Shown: positions 1 to 8,283 of the stretch, piece after piece
Position numbering within the stretch: the stretch's first letter is position 1
Layout: every line of letters starts with the position of its first letter
Source of the DNA: Methanococcus maripaludis
GTDB lineage: Archaea > AGJL01 > Methanococci > Methanococcales > Methanococcaceae
DNA length: 64,000 bases
Reading direction: 5' to 3'
Assembly (NCBI RefSeq): GCF_013760955.1
Contig: NZ_JACDUL010000002.1
Location: forward strand, 380,719 to 444,718
The notes under the pieces: model-generated
What the model was told of the DNA's origin: nothing
Databases searched by the model: none
The model's input: the letters and a program-made list of their open reading frames with translations, nothing else
Position numbers and translations under genes: made by a program

Positions 1-1
1 T

Positions 2-1099
2 CCTGCAATATACTACGGCATTAAACATTTTAAAAAATCAGGCGAATTCAATATTGCTGTTTTTCCTTCAGATCATTTAATAGAAAATGAAGAGTTATTA
101 CTTGAAACATTTTTAAATTCTGAAGAACTTGCGAAAAAATACCTGTTAACTTTTGGAATAACCCCAAATAAACCACATACGGGATATGGATACATAAAAC
201 CGGGAAAAAAACTTGAAAACGGAAATTTAGTTGAAGAATTTAAAGAAAAACCTGATTTGAAAACTGCCGAAGAATATATTAACAAATGTTATCTTTGGAA
301 CAGCGGCATGTTTTTATTAAATTCAGATATTTTTGAAAATGAACTTAAAATCCACGCTCCTGAGATTTATGAAGCATTTGAAACTGAAAACGTTGAAAAA
401 ACCTTTGAAAGTGTTCCAAACATATCAATAGATTATGGAATAATGGAAAAATCAAAAAATGTGGCAGTTGTTCCGATAAATATTACTTGGAATGACCTTG
501 GAAGCTTTGATGCATTTTACGACGAATTTGAAACTGATGAAAATAAAAACATAACCCCTGTTGAAAATATCTGCATAAATTCAAGCGGAAATTTAGTAAA
601 TACATCCGATAAAAAAATAGTTTCACTAATTGGTATCGATGATGCAATAATTGTAGATACGAGAGATTCGTTATTGATCTGTAAAAAAGGCCAGTCTGAA
701 AAAGTAAAAGATATTGTAAACATTTTAAAATCTAAAAAAGATGAAAGAGCAGAACTCCATAAAAAAGTTTACCGTTCATGGGGAATTTATGAAATTTTAG
801 AAGATTCAGAAATCTATAAAATTAAAAAAATTACTGTTCTTCCTGGAAAAAAATTAAGCTACCAGCTCCACCACCACAGGAGCGAACACTGGGTTATTGT
901 AAAAGGAATGGCGAAAGTTACTGTTGAAGGTGAAGAATACTTTGTAAGAAATGGGGAAAGTACATTTGTAAAATCAGGTTTAAAGCACAGATTAGAAAAC
1001 CCTGGGAAACTCCCTCTTGAAATGATAGAAATACAAATTGGAGAATATTTTAAAGAAGACGATATTATAAGGTTTGATGATGACTGGGGAAGAAAATAA
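2..1099 (+). CDS. manC: Mannose-1-phosphate guanylyltransferase / mannose-6-phosphate isomerase (5' end missing)
   Basis: Makes GDP-mannose from mannose-1-phosphate and GTP. The reading frame is open from base 2, so the start lies outside the window. The visible N-terminal part has the FPSDHLI segment of the nucleotidyltransferase domain. The last ~110 residues form the cupin (type II phosphomannose isomerase) domain, with a His cluster (LHHHRSEHW) and RNGESTFVKSG. GDP-mannose is the substrate of the GDP-mannose dehydratase encoded at 7226-8278, so this gene feeds the glycan island. Its end overlaps the next glycosyltransferase by about 20 bases, suggesting translational coupling. Family assignment is firm; whether both activities are retained is inferred. 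Confidence 0.93.
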   Translation, partial: PAIYYGIKHFKKSGEFNIAVFPSDHLIENEELLLETFLNSEELAKKYLLTFGITPNKPHTGYGYIKPGKKLENGNLVEEFKEKPDLKTAEEYINKCYLWNSGMFLLNSDIFENELKIHAPEIYEAFETENVEKTFESVPNISIDYGIMEKSKNVAVVPINITWNDLGSFDAFYDEFETDENKNITPVENICINSSGNLVNTSDKKIVSLIGIDDAIIVDTRDSLLICKKGQSEKVKDIVNILKSKKDERAELHKKVYRSWGIYEILEDSEIYKIKKITVLPGKKLSYQLHHHRSEHWVIVKGMAKVTVEGEEYFVRNGESTFVKSGLKHRLENPGKLPLEMIEIQIGEYFKEDDIIRFDDDWGRK

Positions 1100-1913
1100 T
1101 CCAACAGTTTCTGTTATAATGCCAAATTATAACAATGAAAAATATTTGCCTGAAGCAATTGAATCAATCTTAAATCAAACTTATGAAAATTTTGAATTTA
1201 TCATAATTGATGATTTTTCAACAGACACCTCTTGGAATATAATTCAAAATTACGCTAAAAAAGATAATAGAATTAAAGCATTTAGAAACGAACAGAATTT
1301 AAAAATTGTAAAAACAAGAAATAAAGGTTTTGAATTAATGTCTCCAAATTCAAAATATATTGCAATTTTTGATAGTGACGATATATCCCTACCAGAAAGA
1401 CTAGAAAAACAGGTTATGTTCTTGGAAAAAAACTTGGATTACGGGTTGATTGGAAGCCATACTTTGATAATTGATGAAAGTTCCGCCATAATAGGATCTA
1501 GAAAATATGAAACAGATTTTAAAAAAATAATTAAAAATATGGTTAAAAAAAATCAAATCGCTCAGCCTTCTGCAATGATCGGAAAATCTGTTTTAAATGA
1601 AGTTGGACATTATAACGAAAAATATACTCGATGTCAGGATTATGAATTGTGGTTTAGAATTGCTAAAGTTTTTAAAATTGGAAATTTAGATGAATTTTTA
1701 ATAAAATATCGTGTAAGTAAAACTCAAGGAAAAACGACCAACTTAAAAGAAACTTTGAAATTTACATTGGATATTCAGAAAAAATGGCTTTTTGATAAAA
1801 AATTTTTTAGTATCTTTGGAGTTATATATTACTTTTTAGAGCATTTGATGTATTTTTTACCCACAAATGTTGTTTTAAAATTGTTTAAGGTTTTAAATTA
1901 TGAAAAAGCTTAA
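1077..1913 (+). CDS. Family 2 glycosyltransferase
   Basis: A GT-A fold glycosyltransferase that would transfer a sugar from a nucleotide donor to a growing lipid-linked or surface glycan. The N-terminus shows the GT2 pattern VSVIMPNYNNEKYL, then IIDDFSTD, and the metal-binding DSDD around residue 98. The C-terminal third is hydrophobic (YYFLEHLMYFLP) and may lie at the membrane. The start is uncertain: TTG 1074, ATG 1077 and ATG 1080 are adjacent in frame, and all overlap the end of manC. It overlaps the following glycosyltransferase by 14 bases. Donor and acceptor cannot be read from sequence. Confidence 0.88.
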   Translation: MMTGEENNPTVSVIMPNYNNEKYLPEAIESILNQTYENFEFIIIDDFSTDTSWNIIQNYAKKDNRIKAFRNEQNLKIVKTRNKGFELMSPNSKYIAIFDSDDISLPERLEKQVMFLEKNLDYGLIGSHTLIIDESSAIIGSRKYETDFKKIIKNMVKKNQIAQPSAMIGKSVLNEVGHYNEKYTRCQDYELWFRIAKVFKIGNLDEFLIKYRVSKTQGKTTNLKETLKFTLDIQKKWLFDKKFFSIFGVIYYFLEHLMYFLPTNVVLKLFKVLNYEKA

Positions 1914-2697
1914 ATTATGTGTTTTAATTACCACAATGAATGAAAATATTAAACGAGTTAAGGAAGAATTACTGCCACAATTAAAAAATTGTGAAGTTGT
2001 AATCTCTCATCAAATTACCAACGGAAGTATAAAACCATATAATGAAATTCTTGGCAATAATGTTAAATATGTTTATATGTATGATAAGGGGTTATCCAAA
2101 AATAGAAATAATGCTTTAAAACATGCCACTGGTGACATATGTATTATTTGTGATGATGATGTAAATTTTGTTGATAATTTTGAAGAAAAAATTAAATCCT
2201 CGTATAGTAGTGAATCGATAGATATCGTAACGTACAAATCAGTAGATTTTGATGGGAAAGAGCGAAAAAATTATCCTAAAACAAAATTTAAACATAATTT
2301 AAAAAGTATACTATCGGTTAGTTCTATTGAAATTTCGTTTAAAAGAGATCCGGTAATTTCTAAAGGATTAACTTTTGATGAAAATTTTGGTTTTTCTAAA
2401 TATATAGGCTGTGAAGAAAATATTTTTCTAAAAGATTGTTTAGATAATGGATTAAATGTAATATTTGTTCCAGAACAAATAGTAATACATCCAATTGAAA
2501 GTTCCGGAACATTTTGGACAGAACATTCTGTTTACTCAAAAGGTGCTGCATTTAAAAGAATGTATGGTACGTTGGGAGGACTTTCGCTCTGTTTTATACT
2601 TTCACTTTTAAAATACAAAAGTTACGGCAAAAATTTAAGTTTTTTTAAATTTTTAAGGTTAATATTAAATGGATTCTTTGAATATACTAAAACATAA
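1900..2697 (+). CDS. GT2-like glycosyltransferase
   Basis: A 265-residue GT-A type glycosyltransferase, more divergent than its neighbours. The N-terminus (LCVLITTMNENIKRV) replaces the usual VSVIxPxYN motif. The core has GLSKNRNNALKHATGDI followed by a DDD metal-binding motif (CDDDVNF) near residue 88. The C-terminus carries a hydrophobic stretch (LGGLSLCFILSLLKY). It overlaps the upstream glycosyltransferase by 14 bases and ends two bases before the convergent gene at 2699, so it is the last gene of the rightward manC operon. The sugar specificity is unknown. Confidence 0.8.
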   Translation: MKKLKLCVLITTMNENIKRVKEELLPQLKNCEVVISHQITNGSIKPYNEILGNNVKYVYMYDKGLSKNRNNALKHATGDICIICDDDVNFVDNFEEKIKSSYSSESIDIVTYKSVDFDGKERKNYPKTKFKHNLKSILSVSSIEISFKRDPVISKGLTFDENFGFSKYIGCEENIFLKDCLDNGLNVIFVPEQIVIHPIESSGTFWTEHSVYSKGAAFKRMYGTLGGLSLCFILSLLKYKSYGKNLSFFKFLRLILNGFFEYTKT

Positions 2698-2698
2698 T

Positions 2699-3667
2699 TT
2701 ATTTAATAATATTTAAAAAATCCCAATATAGGCGATAAATTCCAAAAAACATTTTTTTCCCAAAACATGCTAATATATAATATATCAAAATTACGTTAAT
2801 ATACCCTTCAGTATTAAAGTACTGGTTCATTAATTTTTTAGCATCTTTAAAATTTCCCAATTTTAAATTTACTTCAATATTCGCTTTTAGAGTGTCACTT
2901 GAACAATCTAACATCAAATTTTCAATTTCATTAACATTAAGTTCTGAGTAATTGTCGGAACCTGTTTTAAGTCTCTGTTCATAGTATTCTAAAGCTTTTT
3001 TAGCATAATATTTCTGTTTAGTTGTTCTAGAGCATGAAATGGAATTTTGATTTATTCGATATTTTACCAAAATTTCAGGAATATTTTTTAAACGTTTTTT
3101 TTCGGAGAGTAACCTCAAGTATAAATCATAATCCTGTGCATTTACAAATTTTTCTCGATAATAGGTTTTTCCATTATTTCGAAACATTATTGTAGGATGA
3201 TTTATTGAATTTCTTTTTTCGAGTATCTTTTTTAATCGGGCTTCTGAAGTAATCATTTTATGTTTTACAATCGCTTTTCCGTTTCCATCCATATCAATTA
3301 TTCCCGAACCAATTAAAAAAATTTCAGGATTTTTTTCCATATATTCATACTGTACCTCTAACCGATATGGTAAGGAAATATCATCAGCATCCATAATTGC
3401 TATATAATTTCCTTTTGAAATATTAATCCCGTTGTTCCGTGATTCTGCTGCTCCAAGATTTTTTTCATTTTTTATTAGTCTTATTCGATCATCTTTTGAA
3501 GCATATCTCTCGAGTTCTGCCCATATTTCAAAATTGTTAGGATTATCCAAAATAATTATAAATTCAAAATCATTGAATGATTGGGATAATATTGAATCTA
3601 CTGAATTTTTTATGTAATCCACTGGTTCATTATATGTAGACATTATTACTGAAATTTTTGGATGCAT
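2699..3667 (-). CDS. Family 2 glycosyltransferase
   Basis: A 322-residue GT2 enzyme. It shows ISVIMSTYNEP at the N-terminus, IIILDNPNN, and the DADD metal-binding motif near residue 94, followed by ISLPYRLEVQ, which is typical of small GT2 enzymes of surface-polysaccharide clusters. The C-terminal ~100 residues form a helical extension without transmembrane segments except a hydrophobic tail. It is convergent with the preceding GT gene (one base between stop codons). Upstream, a 61-base gap separates it from the decayed TupA-like gene on the same strand. The acceptor is unknown. Confidence 0.88.
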   Translation of the reverse strand: MHPKISVIMSTYNEPVDYIKNSVDSILSQSFNDFEFIIILDNPNNFEIWAELERYASKDDRIRLIKNEKNLGAAESRNNGINISKGNYIAIMDADDISLPYRLEVQYEYMEKNPEIFLIGSGIIDMDGNGKAIVKHKMITSEARLKKILEKRNSINHPTIMFRNNGKTYYREKFVNAQDYDLYLRLLSEKKRLKNIPEILVKYRINQNSISCSRTTKQKYYAKKALEYYEQRLKTGSDNYSELNVNEIENLMLDCSSDTLKANIEVNLKLGNFKDAKKLMNQYFNTEGYINVILIYYILACFGKKMFFGIYRLYWDFLNIIK

Positions 3668-3728
3668 TTTGCAACTCCTTAAAATATTGTTAAATTTAAT
3701 TGGCCATACGATTCAACATATTATATAC

Positions 3729-4600
3729 TCATTTTTTTGTTTTAGATAATTCTATCCAGTTTCCCATTTCAATTTCAAATTCTTTTGGATTTATTTTTGC
3801 AGTTCCAGATTGGTGATAAAAAGTCATTTCCCCAAAATAGATTTTATCTTTGATTGAATAAAGATCAACTCTAACATGCGGGATTCCTTTGGACAAACGT
3901 TTGCTCAAATTTATCATTTTTTCAAGATTATTTGGTTTCGGACATTTGATTCCCAACTCTCGAGGATATGAAATTTCAGCACCTAACAAATTCCACTCCA
4001 AATCATATAAATTTCTTCTTTTTTTGGTTTTATCGGTGGTATTAAAATCTACCATTATAAATTTAGGGTTTCCATCACAACATAAAAACCGATAATCATT
4101 TAACTCCAAATTTTCATTATCTAAAAGGTATTTTTCACAGACTATCTTGGGTTTTACGTTTTTATACGGCCATTCTCTTGATAAATAATAATAATTCCTT
4201 TTTAAACATCTGTTGAGTTTTCTCCTAGCTTCTTTAAAATCAAACTTAGTTTTATCCTTACAAATTACTACACTTCCCGAATCATGATTACATTTTAATA
4301 CAAGTTGAAGAAGTTTCGAAAAATCAAGGTCATCAATTGCCATTTCACCATGAAATAATGTATTCTTCACCCATAGTTTAGAAATGTGGTTCCCAACATC
4401 AATTTATCAGCATGTTTTGCGTATTCGGGATTTTTTCATTTAATGTTTTGGATTCGTTAAGTTAAGTTTGTTTTTTTAACTTAGAATAATATTTAACTTT
4501 TATATATTGCTCATTAAGTGTGATATCAAATGCCCCTTTTAAAATATCCAAAAAATATAATATCCCATAATAACGGTCGGTTGTTTTTAGTTCATTAATT
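3729..4600 (-). pseudogene. TupA-like ATP-grasp gene, multiply frameshifted
   Basis: The 3' part (3729-4370, GTG, 213 codons) is open and resembles TupA-like ATP-grasp proteins of polysaccharide clusters (LKCNHDSGSVVICKDK, HVRVDLYS, YFGEMTFYHQSG). The normal N-terminal ~90 residues are not in that frame but are recoverable upstream in pieces. LKGAFDITLNEQYIKV lies at about 4520-4570, NPEYAKHADKLM at 4397-4433 in another frame, VGNHISK in the frame of the long ORF, and GEEYIISW near 4350-4372 in the third frame, before HGEMAIDDLDFSKL. At least four frame changes, and apparently a small deletion, separate these fragments. It is therefore a decayed gene, and the 213-codon ORF is probably not functional. 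The domain assignment comes from recall of the family, not a search. Confidence 0.8.
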
Positions 4601-4624
4601 AATGTAGTATACACCACTTAGCAC

Positions 4625-5173
4625 CTAATAAGGCCCCATTATATTACTTATTACAGGTTTAACTATTGAGTTATCCGGAATTTCTTGCCCATTCAATACT
4701 GCCCCAGATAATATCTTGCAGTTTTTTCCGATTTTTGTGTGGACTATTGTACAGCCCATTCCGATTTTTGTATTCGCTCCAATTTTACTTTCTGCGATAT
4801 TACATCCTGCACCAACCGTTACATTATCTGCAATCTTTGTATGCCCAATGATATTTCCACCTGAGCCCACCCTACAAAAATTACCGATTTTTGGAGCATT
4901 TCCGGTTTTTAAATTCCTTCCAATTGTAGTATTCTGCTGGATTACAGTATTTTCCCCTATTTCTGCGGCTTCCGACACCACTATGCCTACGTGGTGACCA
5001 AACCTACATTTTATGGCATCCGTGTTTGGGTATTCCCCTGAAAGGAGTATTGATATTATTGAAGTCAACATATGATGGAGAATTCTTGAAAATATGCTAT
5101 TTCCTTGTTTTGGAATTGGTTTTATATAAAAATTTGGATTTAAGGTTAATATGGCATATAATCTTTCTTTCAT
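4625..5173 (-). CDS. Serine O-acetyltransferase-like hexapeptide-repeat acyltransferase
   Basis: A left-handed beta-helix acyltransferase, about 182 residues from ATG 5173, or 190 from ATG 5197. Repeated hexapeptides (IGENTV, IGRNLK, IGNFCR, IADNVT, IGANTK, IGKNCK) fill residues ~75-165. The conserved region CRFGHHVGIVVSE resembles the active-site segment of serine and sugar acetyltransferases. In this glycan island it more likely O-acetylates a sugar than makes O-acetylserine, but this is inferred from position only. Neither start has a strong Shine-Dalgarno sequence. A GGGG about 10 bases before 5173 makes the shorter form slightly preferable. Confidence 0.8.
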   Translation of the reverse strand: MKERLYAILTLNPNFYIKPIPKQGNSIFSRILHHMLTSIISILLSGEYPNTDAIKCRFGHHVGIVVSEAAEIGENTVIQQNTTIGRNLKTGNAPKIGNFCRVGSGGNIIGHTKIADNVTVGAGCNIAESKIGANTKIGMGCTIVHTKIGKNCKILSGAVLNGQEIPDNSIVKPVISNIMGPY

Positions 5174-5232
5174 AGTGTGCCCCGTATTAATTAGCATTAT
5201 TTTTATCTTTTGAGAATATTTTTCAAGTTATA

Positions 5233-5368
5233 CTATAATTCAACTTTAATGATTAAGTTAAACCCATCAGTGAATTCTTTTAAATAAGCTTTTGGTTCAT
5301 TATATAACGCCATAATCACAAATTTTGCATATGACCCATAACACCGTTTTATAAATATCATTGGTTTT
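5233..5368 (-). pseudogene. Unidentified short gene remnant downstream of the fucosyltransferase
   Basis: Between the fucosyltransferase stop and the acyltransferase start an open frame reads LNEKPMIFIKRCYGSY and then ALYNEPKAYLKEFTDGF before stopping at 5233. It overlaps the end of the fucosyltransferase gene in another frame, has no Shine-Dalgarno site, and its first Met lies inside that gene. The composition looks protein-like. The simplest reading is the 3' end of a lost glycan-cluster gene, but I do not recognise the family. A chance ORF is the alternative. Confidence 0.35.
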
Positions 5369-6226
5369 TCATTTAATTTTAATCCACCCATTTGGTACAA
5401 TATTAACATTGTTTCGATCATTGACCCATTTTTTAGGTGAAAAAACCTTTTTTTCAGTATTTTGATTTAACCATGCTCCCCACCAACTAAAAGAACTGTT
5501 TGCAATAATATTGTTCTTACAATTACTCATTAAATACATATCCTGATAACTATATGGTCCAGTATTCCAATCCACATAGACTGGATCATCAATCCCCAAA
5601 TTAGATTTACACCAAGTTATATCATCTGAAAAAATTACGAATTTAGGGTTTTTCAAATTATTATTTGCCAAGTTTATAGCTTTATTGTAATATTCTAAAT
5701 TACATATGTTTCCATGGACGTTCAGTGCCTTTTGGTTAGTTACATAATCGCCCCTCCGTACATGGACACTAACAGAATTTATGGACTTTAAATACTCTGA
5801 AAATTCAGCATTTCTTTTATCAATATTTTTAAATGAAAAATCATTTAAAATTTCTGAACGAAAATTTTTAAAATAATTCTCATTTTGCCAATAACCTTCA
5901 AAATAACCATTAGTTACTTCAAAAACATTGTTATCATAATTAAAATTACTTTTTTCAAAAAAATGTGTTTTTTTAGGAAAAACTTTACGTTTTACATTAT
6001 ATATTAAATTTATGGGAATATCCCCTAATTTAAAACATTGTCTTATGGATGCATACTCAGGGCTTAATCCAAAAACCCACTCTAATTCATAACCATTGTG
6101 TGCATTGTTTTTTAAATACCACGATATATCCAATAAAACTTCCTGTCCCCTCTTTTTTAGTGATTTATATAATGCATATTGAAACATTTGATTTCCAAGC
6201 CCGCCTTTCAACTGTATTATCTTCAC
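5369..6226 (-). CDS. Alpha-1,2-fucosyltransferase, GT11 family
   Basis: Predicted to transfer L-fucose from GDP-fucose to a galactose-type acceptor in an alpha-1,2 linkage. The 285 residues cover the whole GT11 family. The N-terminus MKIIQLKGGLGNQMFQYALY is the signature glycine-rich motif. The donor-binding motif HVRRGDY occurs near residue 157, and the C-terminal motif NSSFSWWGAWLN near residue 245. It lies 66 bases downstream of GDP-fucose synthase and GDP-mannose dehydratase on the same strand, so donor synthesis and transfer are encoded together. The family call is strong. The exact linkage is inferred from the family; other GT11 members act on GlcNAc or other sugars. Confidence 0.92.
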   Translation of the reverse strand: MKIIQLKGGLGNQMFQYALYKSLKKRGQEVLLDISWYLKNNAHNGYELEWVFGLSPEYASIRQCFKLGDIPINLIYNVKRKVFPKKTHFFEKSNFNYDNNVFEVTNGYFEGYWQNENYFKNFRSEILNDFSFKNIDKRNAEFSEYLKSINSVSVHVRRGDYVTNQKALNVHGNICNLEYYNKAINLANNNLKNPKFVIFSDDITWCKSNLGIDDPVYVDWNTGPYSYQDMYLMSNCKNNIIANSSFSWWGAWLNQNTEKKVFSPKKWVNDRNNVNIVPNGWIKIK

Positions 6227-6292
6227 AATCTCACAAATTTACACTTTTTAGAAATATCTCCTTAAATTTAACTATATTATCCAAACTGATTC

Positions 6293-7216
6293 TTAAAAAT
6301 CATCATTCAAAACTTCTTTAACGCCATCTTCAAAGCTTCGGGGATTAAATTCAGGCATAATTTCTTTTAATTTCGAAATATCGGTTCTTTTTTCAAAAAC
6401 CCCGTCGGGTTTTGATAAATCCCAATTAATTTCAACATCAAAGTCAAGCACTTTTTTCATAATTTCGATATACTCTTTTATCGAATAATCAAATCCTGTT
6501 CCAATATTTATGATATCAGGACTGTTATAATTGTCCATTAAGTAAATACATGCATCAGCACAGTCATCAACATATAGGGCCTCCCTTCTTGGAATTCCAG
6601 TTCCCCAAAAGGTAAGTTCTTTTAAATTGTTATTTTTTGCATCTACAAACTTTTTAATTAATGAGGGAATAAAATGCCCATCTTCAAGGTCATACGTGTC
6701 ATTTGGACCATACATATTTGTGGGCATTACACAGATCGAATTTATTCCGTATTGTTTTTTATATAATTCACATCCAACAATTCCTAAAATTTTAGCAAGT
6801 GCATAACCTTTGTTAGATTCTTCTAAAAGGCCGTTTAAAAGCCTATTTTCAGAAATAGGTTGCGGATTTTCTTTTGGGTATATGCAAGTTGAACCAGTAT
6901 ATAGTATTTTTGTATCCTTAGAACAGTTTTTAATTGATTCTAAAACATTGAGAATCATTATTGAATTTTGGTATAAAAAGTCCGCATTTCTTTTCATGTT
7001 GCCGTAAATTCCGCCAACTAACCCTGCAACCATGAATAAATATTCCGGTTTTTCAGATTTTATGTATTCTTCAACCTGATTTTTATCCAACAGGTTAACG
7101 GATTTACTTGATGGATAGTTTACATTTGAATAACCTTTTTTAGAAAGTTGTCTAAAAATTGAACTTCCGACAAGGCCCGATCCACCAAAAATAGTTATTT
7201 TACTATTTTTATCCAT
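6293..7216 (-). CDS. fcl: GDP-L-fucose synthase
   Basis: Short-chain dehydrogenase (3,5-epimerase/4-reductase) converting GDP-4-keto-6-deoxymannose to GDP-L-fucose with NADPH. It shows the Rossmann motif GGSGLVGSSI at the N-terminus and the GDP-fucose-synthase signature GLVGGIYGN. The active-site segment YTGSTCIYP and the YALAK Tyr/Lys pair are present, as is MPTNMYGPND. The length (~307) is normal. The start at ATG 7216 is chosen because a GGTGA Shine-Dalgarno lies immediately upstream and overlaps the TAG stop of gmd. The alternative GTG 7225 is itself part of that site. It is directly translationally coupled to gmd. Confidence 0.95.
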   Translation of the reverse strand: MDKNSKITIFGGSGLVGSSIFRQLSKKGYSNVNYPSSKSVNLLDKNQVEEYIKSEKPEYLFMVAGLVGGIYGNMKRNADFLYQNSIMILNVLESIKNCSKDTKILYTGSTCIYPKENPQPISENRLLNGLLEESNKGYALAKILGIVGCELYKKQYGINSICVMPTNMYGPNDTYDLEDGHFIPSLIKKFVDAKNNNLKELTFWGTGIPRREALYVDDCADACIYLMDNYNSPDIINIGTGFDYSIKEYIEIMKKVLDFDVEINWDLSKPDGVFEKRTDISKLKEIMPEFNPRSFEDGVKEVLNDDF

Positions 7217-7225
7217 GTTATTCAC

Positions 7226-8278
7226 CTAATAAAGTTCAAAGTTTCCGCTTTTTAAAAGTTCATAGTCTGATTTTACCATTAATTCAACAAGTTCTTCAAA
7301 TTTAATTTTTGGTTCCCATTTTAGTTCTTTGGCTTTGGAAGGGTCCCCCAAAAGTAAATCTACCTCAGTTGGCCTAAAGTACTTTTTATTAACCTTAACT
7401 ACGATTTTTCCAGTATTCCTATCAATTCCAACTTCATCTGCACCAGTTCCTTCAAAGTAAATATCAATTCCAAGATGTTTTCCGGCAAGTTCAATAAATT
7501 CTCTAACGGAATGGGTTTCACCTGTTGCAATTACATAATCTTCGGGAATTTCTTGTTGTAGCATTAAATACATTGCTTCAACGTAATCTCTTGCATGGCC
7601 CCAATCCCGTTTAGCATCCAAATTTCCTAACTCCAAAACATCCTGCAATCCCAATTTTATTTTAGATAATCCGACAGTTATTTTTCGAGTAACAAAAGTG
7701 AGTCCCCTTCTTTCAGATTCATGGTTGAATAATATTCCATTGCATGCAAACATATCGTATGCTTCACGGTAATTTTTAATTATCCAATACCCATAAAGTT
7801 TTGCAACCCCATAAGGACTTCTTGGATAAAACGGAGTGGTTTCTGACTGGGGTGTTTCTAAAACTTTTCCATATAATTCAGAAGTTGATGCTTGGTATAG
7901 TTTAGTGCTTTTTTCCAAACCTAAAATTCTTACTGCTTCAAGAAGTCTCAAAGTTCCAAGAGCATCGATATTTGCAGTAACTTCAGGAATTTCAAAAGAA
8001 ACTTTCACGTGACTTTGCGCAGCCAAATTGTAAATTTCATTGGGTTTAATTTTTCCAATTATACTTGTAAGACTGGTAATATCCGTTAAATCCCCGTAAT
8101 GCAAAAAAAGTTTTTTATCAAGAATTTCTGGATTACCATACAGGTGATTTATCCTCCACGTATTAATTGTACTTGATCGTCTAACTAGTCCATGAACTTC
8201 ATAGCCTTTTTCTAAAAGAAATTCTGCTAAATAAGATCCGTCCTGACCAGTAATTCCGGTAATTAATGCTTTTTTCAT
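7226..8278 (-). CDS. gmd: GDP-mannose 4,6-dehydratase
   Basis: Converts GDP-D-mannose to GDP-4-keto-6-deoxy-D-mannose, the first committed step to GDP-fucose and other 6-deoxyhexoses. The 350 residues match the full family length. Visible motifs are [20 protein letters not shown] at the N-terminus, [12 protein letters not shown], the STSELYG active-site Ser/Glu region and the YGVAK catalytic Tyr/Lys pair near residue 155, then [15 protein letters not shown] precedes the ATG. It sits between the flippase (six bases upstream) and fcl (overlapping signals), so the three are cotranscribed. Confidence 0.97.
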   Translation of the reverse strand: MKKALITGITGQDGSYLAEFLLEKGYEVHGLVRRSSTINTWRINHLYGNPEILDKKLFLHYGDLTDITSLTSIIGKIKPNEIYNLAAQSHVKVSFEIPEVTANIDALGTLRLLEAVRILGLEKSTKLYQASTSELYGKVLETPQSETTPFYPRSPYGVAKLYGYWIIKNYREAYDMFACNGILFNHESERRGLTFVTRKITVGLSKIKLGLQDVLELGNLDAKRDWGHARDYVEAMYLMLQQEIPEDYVIATGETHSVREFIELAGKHLGIDIYFEGTGADEVGIDRNTGKIVVKVNKKYFRPTEVDLLLGDPSKAKELKWEPKIKFEELVELMVKSDYELLKSGNFELY

Positions 8279-8283
8279 TCAAG

